In this document: positions 47,430 through 59,304 of the stretch, one piece after another
How the letters are laid out: each line of letters begins with the position of its first letter
Numbering within the stretch: the first letter of the stretch is position 1
Source of the DNA: Prinsepia uniflora
Lineage: Eukaryota; Streptophyta; Magnoliopsida; Rosales; Rosaceae
Length of the DNA stretch: 64,000 bases
Reading direction: 5' to 3'
Assembly (NCBI GenBank): GCA_032719365.1
Contig: CM064867.1
Coordinates: 44,231,651-44,295,650, forward strand
Program-made: the position numbers and the translations under genes
Notes under the pieces: model-generated
Databases searched by the model: none
The model's input: only the letters and a program-made list of their open reading frames with translations
Told to the model about the DNA's origin: nothing

Positions 47430-48833
47430 CACTCACCTCAAGAACCCACTTGTCACATCAATATCACCTCAAAACAACTCGATCACGTTGATCATTACCA
47501 CACGACTCAATCTTACTTACCCTAAGCACTCACTTCTCACGTCCCTGGATGTGACACTATGAGTCGCCTCCTTCCTCATCGACCCACAAGAGGAAAGTTG
47601 AAAATGTTGACATCAAAGTTCATCCAATATCATCTTCCGGCACCCAGCACTATCTCCTAAAGAGCAGAAAACGAGAAGTCTTCTTCACCTACTTCTAGGT
47701 CGAAAGCAGTTGTAACCATGTTAGAAATGAGCATGCTTCCAACTGGTTCTATTCTTGAGCTAGAAGTTCTCTTTCTCCGACCTTTCCGACCAACGACGAC
47801 CGTCGACCACTATTGTAATGACCCATTATATTCCTCACAATCAAAGTCTCCCCAAATAAGCCTACCCGAAACTCAGGAGGTATGGTCAACTGCAGTCAAC
47901 CACCACCAATCCGAAATGGACTCGCAAGTCCTCAGCTCATCCGGACACCATCCACGTGTCCGTGGCCAGTCTAACTCACTACCAAGTTTTCCTATCGGTT
48001 TACACCATTTATGCACATCCAAAAGGATGTCAATTCATCCTAACCTGATGTACTACTCGACTGAATATTCACAACAGACTCCTGCTGTGATCTGCAGTCA
48101 AATCTCTGCATACCACCATATCTGGCTGCAGAGTACAGTCCCATCACTAAAGCTGACATGACTAGATCGACTGACGATCTCGACTCCGAAAGGTCGTCAA
48201 AGTCAAACCACTCGCCAACTCACCTTTCCGAACCATACTTCATGTTCCACGATCGCTATCTAGGGTTCCTCGTAACCTAACTACAGAAGGTAGTATAATC
48301 CACAATCTAACCGACCCCGCGGTCCGGACATCATAAGGACGTCAATCCAAACCTACCTTCAGGTCAACTAGGGTTCCTCAAACCCGGCTGCTCTTAGCAG
48401 CATAGCCACTTAACTCAACAAAATCAGACTATCTAATGGTCATAACTCCTAACCAGTCGTCAAAATCGATCCAACAACATCGTGAAAGACGATCCCAAAT
48501 AACCATCTCACGATCCAAAACTCTAAAGTACTATTACGTTTATTCTTCCGTAGGGTTCCACACTGCCAACCACGACAGAACTTTAGCAACCTCGGCATGA
48601 ACTGCCGAACCAAGACGATCTACGATTCAATCCTACTAACTATCGTACCGATATCCTAACTATCAGGTTGATGATGAACTGCAACCCATAGAGATATCAC
48701 ATCCTCGAACTGCGCTCAGAGAGCAAAACCTGCTCCGGAACTCAGAGTAACATGAGCAACCCTGCTCTGATACCACTTGTCAGTATCGGAGCATCCATAG
48801 TATCCTATGAGCCAACGATGCTCTGATACCACC
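47430..48833 (-). mobile_element. B compound internal region 2, right part
   Basis: Continues INT2 and aligns with INT1 but lacks about 640 bp corresponding to roughly 30912-31550. Carries duplicated PBS (48764-48775 and 48820-48831) and the intact site corresponding to the AGCAA insertion in INT1. Confidence 0.82.
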
Positions 48834-50488
48834 TGTCAGGACCCGTCCAAATCCCCTCTCGATTAACGCGGGACGACCCTGATCCCGTCTGACATGGGGT
48901 GTCAGACAAGGGAAAATTTCAACTTTAGCCCGCTCGAGCCTTCAAAGTACGCCAGGATCCGGAGGAGGTATGTGATGTCCCGATCTCTGCTACAGCCCGC
49001 CTTCGCGATCAACCTGAAGGGCAGTCAAAACATTTAAAAGCTGTGAGTGGACAAAACAAATCATTTAATAAAAACATTTTCATAAAGACATTTGTACCCT
49101 TCACTAAAAAACCTGCATGCATTCAAAAACCATTTATCCAAAAAAACCATTTGTGGTAACTAAGCCTAAAACCATAAAGAAACCAACCATACGGGCCACA
49201 TCCCAAAACCTGTACACATTACACATCATATAACATATATACATATATCACAGAACCATCCTGTAAAGCTATGTGCGCGCTACCCAGGGTCTCAAAGCCC
49301 AAGTCTCCAGGGTCCACCCAAGTCAATGTCTGTAGATCAATGACCCTCCGAAACCTATCGAAACGATGTCTGATTGACACAAAACCAGTCCCAAAATGTT
49401 CGTTACATCGAATAGATGATTTTGTGTGTTGGAAGCATCCCCAGAAAGTTGGACACGCACCCACAAGCGTCGGTAGAAGCCCCTGCACGTGGTAGCCACG
49501 CGTCGGTGCACTGTGGATCTTTTTCTTCGGCCAGACCGGTCCGAACCAGCCTGTCAGGTCCAAATCCTGCAATTCCGGTTTTCCTGGACCGACGTGACCG
49601 GTCCAGCCTTATTCCTTCACTGTTTTTCGTCCTTTTTCTTCCTAATTAGTCACAATCTAACTATTTTGATCATAGGAACCTAAACATATAAACTAAAACA
49701 CCTAAAACTTCCTGAAATCCATGGACCGATTTGTCCCTCACGGTTCAAAAATTCCAAAAACTGCCCAGGGCTTCCTCAGCCGTTAACCACCACCAAAACC
49801 TTCCTAATATCATCCTAGCAACCTAATAATCCTTACCCAACCATCCAAAACCGTCCATAATGCCCAAATCGATTTATTGAATTCAAAAACTCAAAACCGA
49901 TTCACTTACCTCTCTCCACCGTGCACCATGGCTCGCCCGCTTCCTCATCGTCCTCAGCTTCATCAGCCACTCTCTGTCTCCTCCTTGGATTGAATCAGGC
50001 GTGGAAAGGATTGGGTGATGGTTTGAGAGGGAAAGGATGAGATTGTGTTTTGGTTTGGGTTTGGTATGCACAAACAAGCAAGGGTGAAGTGCATGAACGT
50101 GTTTGGGCTATGCAATGGATGGGAGACACTTGTCACTCATCCATTGGGCCTTCCTAAAATATCTAGACCCACATAATTCCAAAAAGGCATCCGTTTCGTA
50201 ATTCGTGCAATAGTTCCTCAGAACTTCCGTGACCCATAACATCGTTGTCGAACGTCCGAATTCGACGTGCCGCATGTCTATGAATTCGTATCGACTCGAT
50301 CTACATAATGGTCCTCATCCATGGGCCATCGGACCTCCCGGTCAAAAAGTTAACATTTTACCCACGACTAGGGGCAAAACGTTCATTTTGCATCGTTCGT
50401 CTGATTTCGCCCAACTAATCACGGATTAACCTCACTGATCCTTGATTAGTCACTAATCTAATCCCGGAATTCGGGACTGGTCGTTACA
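48834..50488 (-). mobile_element. B compound LTR 3 (1655 bp, internally deleted)
   Basis: Outer 5' LTR. About 1 kb is missing relative to LTR 2 at 49348, where sequence jumps from GACCCTCC to the block matching 37103. The deletion removes the donor side of the intron-like segment. Conserved hairpin at 50113-50146. Confidence 0.85.
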
Positions 50489-50635
50489 TATTTTGTCTCA
50501 TTGGGTTTTTTTACCTGGTGAGGTACTAACGAGACAAACCTCTAGCATGGTCAACCCATTAATAATGCATCCTGAAGATACTATGATTCAACTCATAAGT
50601 ATTTGCTCATCTTTCCACCTTGGCCACAGGTTTTT
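50489..50635 (+). mobile_element. Copia 3' untranslated tail, second segment
   Basis: Continues the copia element between B and the next solo LTR. CCACCTTGGCCACAGGTTTTT joins to 53533 (CCCACTGGGTTTACC) when the solo LTR is removed. Confidence 0.65.
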
Positions 50636-53532
50636 TGACAGGACCCATCCGAATCCCCCCATGATTAACGCGAGATGACCCTGCTCCCGTCTGACACGGA
50701 GTGTCAGATAAGGGATATTTCCAACCTTTGCCCTTCCGGGCTATCAGAGTACGCCAGGATCCTGAGGAGGTATGTGATATCTCGGTCTCTGCTACAGTCC
50801 ACATCCAATGTCAACCTGAAGGGCAGTCAAAACATTAAAAGCTGTGAGTGGACAAAACAAAAGTTTATAAAAACATTTTAACGAGAAGACATTTGTACCC
50901 TTCACTAAAAAGCATTCATGCATTCGAAAACCATTTATCCAGAAAAACCATAATGAAATCAAGTACACGGGCCACTTCCCAAATCCATCAGGGACTCAAC
51001 CCAAATCATAAGAAACTAACCATACGGGCCACTGCCCAAAACCTGTGTAAACACACATCATATATCATATATGTAGCATACATCACATATACATATAATT
51101 CACACAACCAATCCTGTCACGGTTTCCAAAGCTACGCGTGTGCTACCAGGTCTCAATCCGAGTCTTCTCAAAGTCAAGATCAATGTCCACAGACCACTGA
51201 CCCTACCCGAGGTAATAGTAATCATAGCCTTCCTGAGAGTAAGGAACCCAACTGGGGGGGTTACTCCACTCAGTCGGTGCTCCGTGACTACTCCGGGGTC
51301 CACCCAGGCCAACGACCCTCCCCGGAGGAGATAATAGAAGTAAAGGAAGGTATATGAATACATATATATATATATATAACATAAACGTTCATTCCCGGTT
51401 CCCTTGAACCGTCATGACCCATAACATCCATAACAAGGGTTCATGCCGGTTCCCATAAACCGTCATGAACCAGAATGACCTTTCCAGAGTTCATGCCGGT
51501 TCCCATAAACCGTCATGAACTTGGAAATCCATCTAGGGTCCCTGACTCGAAATCATTAGTGTAAAACAACTGGGTCTCGTGCCCCAACATATGACTCAAC
51601 TGGGCACCGTGCCCGATATCTAAGGGTCAGTCACGACTCCGATCATAGTGATGCGTGCAACCATGCATCCAGGACCGCTCTCAATCCTGGTATGTCGCCG
51701 TGAACAAATCAACCGACGCGACCACCACAAGATCATGGTGCACTCATCACTGATCGCTATCCTGAACTGTCAGCACTCCAAAGTCGAGCCTCCCCAGGCT
51801 GCCCGACCACGAATCGTGCATCGTGACCTCTCCGGAAGGAACATATCTCAATCCGGAGGCGAGCGTCGTATCGTTGATCGCCGTGCACATAGCACCCGCC
51901 GCGACCACGATTTAGACCCGAAGGTCGTAAATAGCGTCATATGCCCGAGACCAAACCAAATGGGTCTTATACTCGAGTTTATCCTTTTAGAAATCCAAAA
52001 CCTTTTCATTAAAACCAATAAAGAAATACAGACCCGTATAAGCACCGTATAAGGCCGAAACCTCGAAATACGTGCTTACACGTAACCACATACAAATGCA
52101 CCCATGGCATCATCAAACATGTAATAAAACATATAATAAACATTTATGCATGCACCAATTTAGAAAACAAAGTCCACTCACAGACCGTCCGAGCTGCCGC
52201 CTCGATTTGCGTGCCATTCGGCTCCCCGAGCCGATCACCGTCACCGGGATTCCCAAACCTGTCCAAATTTTAATAGAAGGTTACTAACTACTTAATTAAC
52301 CTCTTACCAAAGCCCCGTAATTTTCCCGATTTTCTAACCATTTTTAAAACCGAACCTAAACCTTCGGACAGCCCGAAACCTATCGAAACGATGTCCGATT
52401 GACACGAAACCAGTCCCAAAATGTTCATTACATCGAATAGATGATTTCACATGTTGTAACCTTTCCCAAAATCTCCCCCACACGCCCGCACGAGCCTCCT
52501 GAAGTGGCTGCGCGTGGGAGCCACGCGCCAGTGAACAGTGTCGTCTCCTACCGCGGTCAGACCGGTTCGAACCGGTCCGGTCCGGTTTTCTCTGCAACTT
52601 GGACCGGCGTAACCAGTCCAGGTCTCCTTCTCCCTCATTTTCGGTCCGTTTGCTTCCATTCCAATTCCTAAATTCCTATTTCTTCATTTCCTATCTAACT
52701 CAATTAACCAAAACTCCTAAAACCTTCGAAATCCGACCGGTCCAATTTGAACCTCACGGTTCGATTTTTCGAAATCCACTCCAGGGCTTCTCGACGTCTC
52801 ACCACTCCCAAAACATTCCTAAAAACTCCCTAGCAACCTTATTAACTCAAACCAAACGTCCAAAACCTCCCATAACAAACGAAATCGAAATTGAATTGAA
52901 AATGGTAAAAACCGATTACCTCGTGCTTGAAGGGAGAAGAATGAATGATCGCTGAAGGTGGGAGATGCATGTATGTGGAATGGTAGCCAGTGGATGGGTG
53001 ACAAGTGTCACTCATCCATTGGTTGCTGAAAAGTAACTGGGCCCACTAAAGACAAACGGTCCTCGTAAAACGTGTCGTTGTGAATAGTAACTTGGAACTT
53101 CCGTGAACCGTAACTTCGTCGTCGAACGTCCGAATTCGACGTTCCGCCTGTCAACGGATTCGTATCGTCCTCATCTACGTAACGGTCTTTGGCCCTCGGC
53201 CATCAGACCTTCTGGTCAAAAAGTCAACATTTTAACCATTTTAACCAAAATTATCAAAATGCCCCTAAACTTCCGAATGTCATAACTTCCTCCTCGAACG
53301 TCGGAATTGAACGTGCCACCTGTCTATGAACTCGTGACGTCACGAACTACGTCACGGTCATCGGTCAAAGTCCAATTGACCGCCCGATTGAAAAGTCAAC
53401 GTTTTGCCACCACTAGGGCCAAAACAGTCATTTCGCATCGTTCGTCCGATTTCGCCTAACTAATCACCGATTAACCTCACTAATCGTGATTAGTAACTAA
53501 TCTAATCTCGAAATTCGGGACGGGTCGTTACA
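50636..53532 (-). mobile_element. A-type solo LTR (2897 bp), TSD TTTTT
   Basis: TGACAGG...TTACA ends; TTTTT at 50631-50635 and 53533-53537 (low complexity, but it restores the copia motif). The hairpin array has three units at 51396, 51447 and 51497. Conserved hairpin 52987-53022. Confidence 0.85.
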
Positions 53533-53537
53533 TTTTT

Positions 53538-53811
53538 CCCACTGGGTTTACCGGGCAAGGTTTTGGTGTAACAACCCTAATACGTTCTATTTCAAAAACG
53601 TACTATGTACCCAAATTTTAGAAGAGACTACTTCAACTACCTCTTAAGATCCCGCTGCAATCACGATCGACGAGTGTTGCACTATTTTTCATTTGACCAA
53701 GAGTATTTTTGTTCGATAGGGTTTTTTGTTAATTGGCAGGGTGTTAACAAGTCAACATATTAGTGCCTAGCCAAGCAGCATTCATTACATGAAATACCAA
53801 AGGGGGGAAGT
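53538..53811 (+). mobile_element. Copia 3' untranslated tail, last segment with polypurine tract
   Basis: Non-coding end of the copia interior. AAAGGGGGGAAG at 53799-53810 is a convincing PPT directly before the 3' LTR. Confidence 0.65.
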
Positions 53812-53980
53812 TGTAAATAGTATAGGATATGTGGCCATGTAAGGGCATGAAGGGTAATTTAGTCATTAGTCAAAGTGTAGATAGGTGATCTTATACATTG
53901 TACCAAACCCTAATCTTAGTTGTATATAAGGGATTAGTTAACTGATTAATAGAATGATAAACGTTCTGATTATATGCACA
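53812..53980 (+). mobile_element. 3' LTR of the copia element (about 170 bp)
   Basis: Starts TGTAAATAG after the PPT and ends about GCACA. It holds TTGTATATAAGGG, a TATA-like box, near 53920. The 5' LTR is outside the window, so the exact end cannot be checked. Confidence 0.55.
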
Positions 53981-54072
53981 ACAAAATATTAAATGTAAAC
54001 TTCAAAAATCCAAGGATACATCATTTCCTAATTAACTAGACCACCCTAGCACAGTGAAAACAATAATAATAA
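53981..54072. other. Unassigned 92 bp between two LTRs
   Basis: AT-rich, with no recognisable motif. It may be flanking DNA at the copia insertion site or decayed LTR end. Confidence 0.4.
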
Positions 54073-54235
54073 CTAATAATTCCCAAACTACGCATTAAGT
54101 TAAACACGTAATTTGAGTATTATGCAGATTAAACCCTTTTTGTGTAGTTGTAGTATTGGTCAATAGAGATCGTTCTTAACCGGAGAAATTAGGGAATATT
54201 AATAATATGTTAGTTAAATAGAATAATGAATAGTC

Positions 54236-54340
54236 AAAGAATAATGAATTAAGGAATTAAAGAATAAAATAATAAAATAATAAAGAATAAATGAATAAAA
54301 TAATAAAATAATAAAATAATAAAAGAATAAAAGAATAAAG
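54236..54340. repeat. AATAA-type microsatellite
   Basis: Alternating AATAAA, AATAAT and AAAGAAT units over about 100 bp. Confidence 0.8.
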
Positions 54341-55361
54341 ATGGGGGGTTTTTAGGGATTGTGATAAAACAAGTAAAAATATAAATAAACTAATTCTATT
54401 CCTATTTTAACCTATATACAAGTGGATTTCTTTAAACACAAATTCTACCAACACTCTAACATTTGCAAAATTTGAACATATTATAAAATTCTATTTTCAC
54501 CATCTCACTCATGCATACATTTTTTTAATATTATAAATGCACCGAACAGTGGTCATAAACACTTATAAAATGATTAATCTAATGTTTATGATTTGAATGT
54601 GTGTCAAACATTTAAATCTCTTCAATTTTCTACTAAGTGCACCGAACAGCGGTCATAAACACTTAGCATAAAATTGAAGCTTAAGCACTCAAATGTATGA
54701 AGTAAATGAAGTTCAAAAAGTAGACCACATTATAATGATATTCTTGTCTACAAAAGTTAGAAAGAAAATACCTACAAAAATATTGAATTAAAAAAAATAA
54801 AACCGAAACAATAATGAGAGTTTAAGCAAGGAAAAAACAAGTTACACTTTCGGAATCCAAGAAAACTTGTGATTCCGAAAATGTATGGAAAAAAAATGAA
54901 ATTTTATTCATAAAATTTTCTCATAGTAGAAGAAACCTTATGAAGATGGAGGAATAAACAAGAAAATGTGAACTTAAACTCTAAAATTGCAACGAAAATA
55001 CTAGTCTTGGTAGAGTATTTCCAAAGGAAACATACAATTTGTGTTTAGAAGCTCTCTCTCAAAACAAAGTCCCCTAAACAAGTGAAATGCACCCCTATTT
55101 ATAGGGAGAAAAAGCTACAAAAATGAAATAAATTAAAGTAAATAAAAATTACAATAAAAAACTAAATAAAAATGAAATGATGAATAACTATGAACAATGA
55201 TGATTAATGATGAAATTAGGCATGGTTTAGGTGGGCTGGTGGCTTCTGAGCAGATGCACAGATGGTTGGTGAAGGGCAGGTGGCTGTGCAGCTGATGTAC
55301 GGACTGGGCTCAGATGAATTCAGGCCGAGCAGGTGGGTTTGTTAGATGCAGTGGCAAGTGT

Positions 55362-55633
55362 TGTCAGGACCCACCCCGGTTTCACCCCGAAACCCGAGGT
55401 AAATCCCGCTCCCGTCTGACTCCCCAACGCAAAACTCAAGTAAAACTCACTCACATACTACCCAGTCAAACGCAGGAGTAATTAGACAAAATGTCCCGAA
55501 GGTAGCATTTACAGAACATAGTACGAAACAGGGGAAGACCTGGGTGGCCGGAGAAGGAAACAGGGGACTGGTACAGGTTTTGTTCGAACCTTAATCACTC
55601 TACTTAGCCCAATTCTCGGGACGGGTTGTTACA
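55362..55633 (-). mobile_element. 272-bp miniature LTR nested in the Tat-type LTR
   Basis: Begins TGTCAGGACCCACCCCGG and ends GGGACGGGTTGTTACA, both termini typical of the large gypsy LTRs here. Flanks AGTGT and AGTGG match at four of five bases. The left 100 bp matches the LTR starting at 63692, which is clearly longer. It is therefore an internally deleted LTR. Confidence 0.7.
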
Positions 55634-56206
55634 AGTGGTCTTCTGGGCTGATTGGACTGGACCGGGTAGGTAGCTGGCCGAGCAGGTGGGCTGATCGCGC
55701 ACATGGGTTGGCAGCGCATACGCGGGTCGCGTGCGCGGGTCTATACTTACAGGGCATGTGATACCGGGTTGCGAGCTGAACTTCTCGCGAGGCTGGACCG
55801 AGTTCTTGGGCTTTGTTCAACATGTTTTTTTTGGACTAGGACGCGTGACACGGGCTGGAGAGAAGCTCTGGATTTCCATTTTGGGCCTGGCGCTTGGAAA
55901 AGCTGTCACTTGGTCTTGGGCTGCACAATAAACAAAAATGGGCTCAAATTAAATATAAATTTGGGCTTACAAAATTAATAATAATTAATATATATAATTC
56001 AATCGAATTTCGTCCATAATTTCTTAATTATAATTCCAATCAGGACGATTTTTTAGCCAAAATGCTCCAAATTACAAACTTTATTTATTTAAATAGAAAA
56101 ATCACAAAATATGTTATTTTATCTAATTATTTATTAATTTAATATTAAAAGCCAAGTATAAAGTGTACAAAATAATATACAATAATGTTTAATTAACGAC
56201 CTATCA

Positions 56207-56355
56207 ATAACCAACCAGCCAACGTTCGTACTCTGTTGAAAATCAACCCACAACATTACCCAGTTAAAAAATTGGATCTAAAAAAACAATGGTGATTTTT
56301 ATTTATATTTAATGTAAAATTTTAATTTTTATTGTAATTTTTTCTTCATTCTATC
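56207..56355. other. Intergenic AT-rich sequence, nothing recognised
   Basis: No open frame or repeat recognised between the Tat-type LTR and the tandem duplication. Confidence 0.5.
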
Positions 56356-56596
56356 ATGCTTTTATTTTATATATAGATTTGAAGGGCAACGATCATTGTG
56401 ACCCCTTGACTAGTTTTATCTCTTTTATATTTATTAATAAAATTCACTCATACTGTTGAGTTTTTTTTAAAAACAATGCTTTTATTTTATATAGAGATGA
56501 ATTTGAAGGGTAACGATCATTGTGACGCCGTGACTAGTTTTATCTTTTCTATATTTATTAATAAAATTCATTTATAGTCTTGAGTTTTTTCTTTAA
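56356..56596. repeat. Two-copy tandem duplication, about 120 bp per unit
   Basis: Units start at 56356 and 56476 with ATGCTTTTATTTTATATA. They share AACGATCATTGTGAC and TATTTATTAATAAAATTCA, with scattered substitutions and small indels. Confidence 0.88.
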
Positions 56597-56754
56597 TCTC
56601 GTATGTAAGTTTTGTCCATATCCTAAATTTGAGTTCAGAAACAACCATTGGTACACAAGAAAGAGAAATAGTAGAGGATCACTAATGACCCCAATATTTT
56701 ATTTAGAATTAAAATGAAATATATTCTTAATTTGATAGGCTTCTAGTAACCATA

Positions 56755-56885
56755 ATGGGTTGGCTTAATAGTTAGTGCGTTCTTAAACTCAGTATGCTCC
56801 TGACTCTTCAGAATTCGATTTTCGTCAGTAATGAATCTTCCCACATTTTAATAGGGTGTATTGTCGTAATTCGCCACTAATTTGT
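56755..56885 (+). mobile_element. Possible tRNA-derived SINE fragment
   Basis: TGGCTTAATAG at 56761-56771 fits the Pol III A box and GAATTCGATTTT at 56811-56822 approximates a B box, about 40 bp apart. No poly(A) or T tail and no duplication were found, so this is weak. Confidence 0.3.
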
Positions 56886-57115
56886 CTGTTTTCTTGAAGC
56901 AAATAATTTGAAATTCTTCAAATAACGCACAAAACTATATAATGTGATTTATTTCATTTCACTTTCTATGGAGTAAAAATTGCTATGCATACTTTGTTTT
57001 TCCTTATACACAAGAACACATTAGAATCTGGAGTTATATTTTGGTCACTCTCCATCACATCTAAAAAATGCTTGTTTCTTACAAATATGGGTTTCTTCTC
57101 TCATCTATTCTTAAA

Positions 57116-57121
57116 TTTATT
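57116..57121 (-). terminator. Candidate poly(A) signal of the MYB gene
   Basis: AATAAA on the minus strand, 95 bp past the stop codon. Confidence 0.4.
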
Positions 57122-57215
57122 GTGTACTCTTTGCAAAAGTAATCAACAAGAAAATTACAATTAACCCAAGTGGAAATAAAGAAAAAAGAAAAAAACTTTT
57201 TGATGATTCTCTGTT

Positions 57216-59100
57216 TCACAAAAGCCCATATGCCCAAGATTGATCTTGACCCCAACTGCCCAATTCATCATCCCACAAACCAATGCCATCAATATCATTA
57301 TTGTTATTGTTGTTGTAATCACAAGGCCACTCAAAATCTGGAAACTGCACATTTTCAAGAAAGTTGTTAGATGAAGAAGATGAAGATGAAGAGGCTGATG
57401 ATGAAGAAGAAGGGGCACAAGGGACCAAAATCTCATGAGGTTCAATCAGAGGAACTTCATCTGTGCAAAACCCGCCAATCAAGGGCTCCATTTCTTCCAG
57501 CTCATCGCCGCCACACTCTCCTCCACCTCCACCTCCTCTTCCTCCCATGTTTTTGGAATCTATTTCCTCTTTAGTTTGATGACTAGGGGTATTTTCGTCA
57601 TTTTCTAGTGGTGGTCTAGATTGTTCTTGTGCTTCTTCTTCTCCTTTTTGATGTTGTTGACTTTGATCATTGATATTGGGAACTAGTTCGTGAGTGACAG
57701 GATCAATCCCTATGTTCTTCAACTTCTTCTTGATGTGGGTGTTCCAGTGATTCTTTATTTCATTATCTGTTCTTCCAGGAAGATGAGAGGCAATCTTAGA
57801 CCATTTGCAAAACAGTAAAACAAAACAGCTATTACATAAACGGAGCACGCAAAATAATAGCTAGAGAGAAAACAAAACAAACACAAACTAAAATAATTAC
57901 AAAACAATAGCTAAAGAGAAAACAAAACAAAACAACACAAACTAAGATAATTGGGTTTTTAATGTTTTAGCATTATCAAAAGATGATTGAATTTTATGCT
58001 CACGAAGAAAGTTCCAAGTAAATGTCCTTTAAAAAACAAAAAGAGGAGAATATACAGAAGGACATGAGCGCGTATTCAGCACTGTTGAATTCAAACGTTA
58101 TAGTAACATATTGTCATTTATCTCTCCCGTCAACTAGGTAGCTAAAAGATCATACTCAATTCTCAGTAAGTTTGAAGTATCGCGCGGTGTTTCAAAAAAT
58201 TGTCATTTTTATTTACATCGAGATTCATGTCGATCAAATAGAAAAATATAATAAATTTACGATTGGCGAATTGTAAAATCCCCAGAAATCGTCGTTTTTA
58301 TTTACATAGAGGTTCAATGCCGAAAGAAAAACCCAAGTAAATTTATGATTAGCCAAGTGTAAAATCCTCAGTAGTCTCATTTCCCAGAAATTATAGACGT
58401 AAAATCTAGGGTACAAAGAAATGATGACTCTCCTTGAAGATGGTTTTAGATTAAGCAGTTGCGGAAATGAATTAGTATGAATGAAAATGAATTAGTTTCA
58501 ACGAAAATGAATTAGCTTCAATGACAATGAATGAAAACGTGTAGAAGGTGAAATAGTACGATTGGAAACCTGTTTCCCAGCTGAGCATGAAGATCAATGA
58601 CCATTTTGTCCTCATAATCAGATAAAAGACCTCTCTTCAAGTCCGGCCTCAGATAGTTGGTCCATCTCAGCCTGCAACTTTTTCCACACCTTAATAATCC
58701 TGCAATTTTTAGACGGCAATCATCAGCTCTCAGCTCATCTTATTACAATTAATACAATAAGTTTGTTAATTTCTGTATTTAAATTACACGTTTTCAGCTT
58801 CATTTTTTCAAAGATATCGAATGGGTTTGGTTTGCGAGAAGAACAAAGATGAAGAGCTCAAACAAATTAAAGGAAATTCTAAAAATAAAGAAAACAAAGA
58901 ATTTAAGAAAGAAAAAATGTGGGTAGTGATTCAAAATGGAGGTGTACGTATGGAAGGTATGGTAGACCTGCAAGCTTAGGAACAGCTCTCCAGCAGCATT
59001 GGTCATTGGTGAGGATGAAGCTGATGAGCTTCTTGTCCTCTTCAGCTGTGCATGGCCCCTTCTTCAACCCAACTTTGTCACAGCAAGGTTGCCTTCCCAT
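57216..59100 (-). CDS. R2R3-MYB transcription factor, three exons, MYB20/43/85-like; possibly decaying
   Basis: Exons (minus strand): 59100-58968 (133 nt), 58699-58570 (130 nt), 57804-57216 (589 nt). Both first exons have the classic R2R3-MYB lengths, and the joined frame would give 283 residues. It starts MGRQPCCDKVGLKKGP. R2 covers about residues 14-61 and R3 about 67-112, containing RCGKSCRLRWTNYLRPDLKRG, IDLHAQLGNR, WSKIASHLPGRTDNEIKNHW and then IKKKLKNIGIDPVTHEL, as in the AtMYB20/43/85 group linked to secondary walls and lignin. The C-terminus is Ser-rich, Asn-rich and acidic, a plausible activation region. Donors are GT and intron 1 ends in AG. However, intron 2 ends in AA (58569-57805), the first R2 Trp is Cys (TGC, residue 17), and a Gly usual in TNGQCCW is Asp. 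Family is certain; full function is doubtful. The function is inferred from family, not shown here. Confidence 0.9.
57805..57806 (-). other. Missing splice acceptor of MYB intron 2 (AA instead of AG)
   Basis: The minus strand reads TTTTGCAA just before ATGGTCTAAG, where TGCAG would give the canonical acceptor. The nearest upstream AG (57830-57829) keeps the frame but would replace Arg with nine residues (SCFVLLFCK) between helices 1 and 2 of R3. The next downstream AG shifts the frame. Confidence 0.85.
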
Positions 59101-59294
59101 TGATTGACTGTTGATCTTAATTAATACTCAATCCTCACACAACTCTATATATCTTCAACTTAATTAGGATTTAGGAAGATTAATTAGGCCTCTCCTCTGG
59201 GCCTCTAGCTAGCTAGGCAGATTGGCTCTTTTTGAGATGTATAGGAGATAAGAAGGTTAGACTCGTACCATCACCCAGTCACCCCACCTATATA

Positions 59295-59302
59295 TATTTA
59301 TA
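59295..59302 (-). promoter_or_regulatory. Candidate TATA box of the MYB gene
   Basis: TATAAATA on the minus strand, 195 bp before the start codon and followed by TATATAGGTGGGG. This gives a plausible 5' UTR of about 160 nt. Confidence 0.45.
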
Positions 59303-59304
59303 TG

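Larger units (their letters stand above)
27357..50488 (-). mobile_element. Tandem LTR-INT-LTR-INT-LTR compound element 'B', outer TSD TATTT
   Basis: Three same-orientation LTRs (27357-30068, 35574-38179, 48834-50488) alternate with two interiors, each with a PPT on its left and a PBS on its right. TATTT occurs at 27352-27356 and 50489-50493, and no duplication is seen at the inner LTR junctions. One insertion followed by unequal recombination therefore explains the array. The interiors are non-coding and related to element A's. Confidence 0.88.
54073..56206 (-). mobile_element. Second Tat/Athila-type LTR, diverged
   Basis: The right end (CCTATCA) and neighbouring 60 bp match the right end of the LTR at 1469-3012, and the left part shares AAACCCTTTTTGTGTAGTTG. 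No PBS is visible to its left, so it is a solo or truncated LTR. An ACCGAACAG.GGTCATAAACACTTA motif occurs twice (about 54540 and 54646). Left boundary is approximate. Confidence 0.6.

Noticed and set aside
47718..48161. 147-codon plus-strand frame
   Set aside because: It lies antisense in non-coding INT2; the homologous stretch in INT1 (30507-30841) has a different frame length and no motif.
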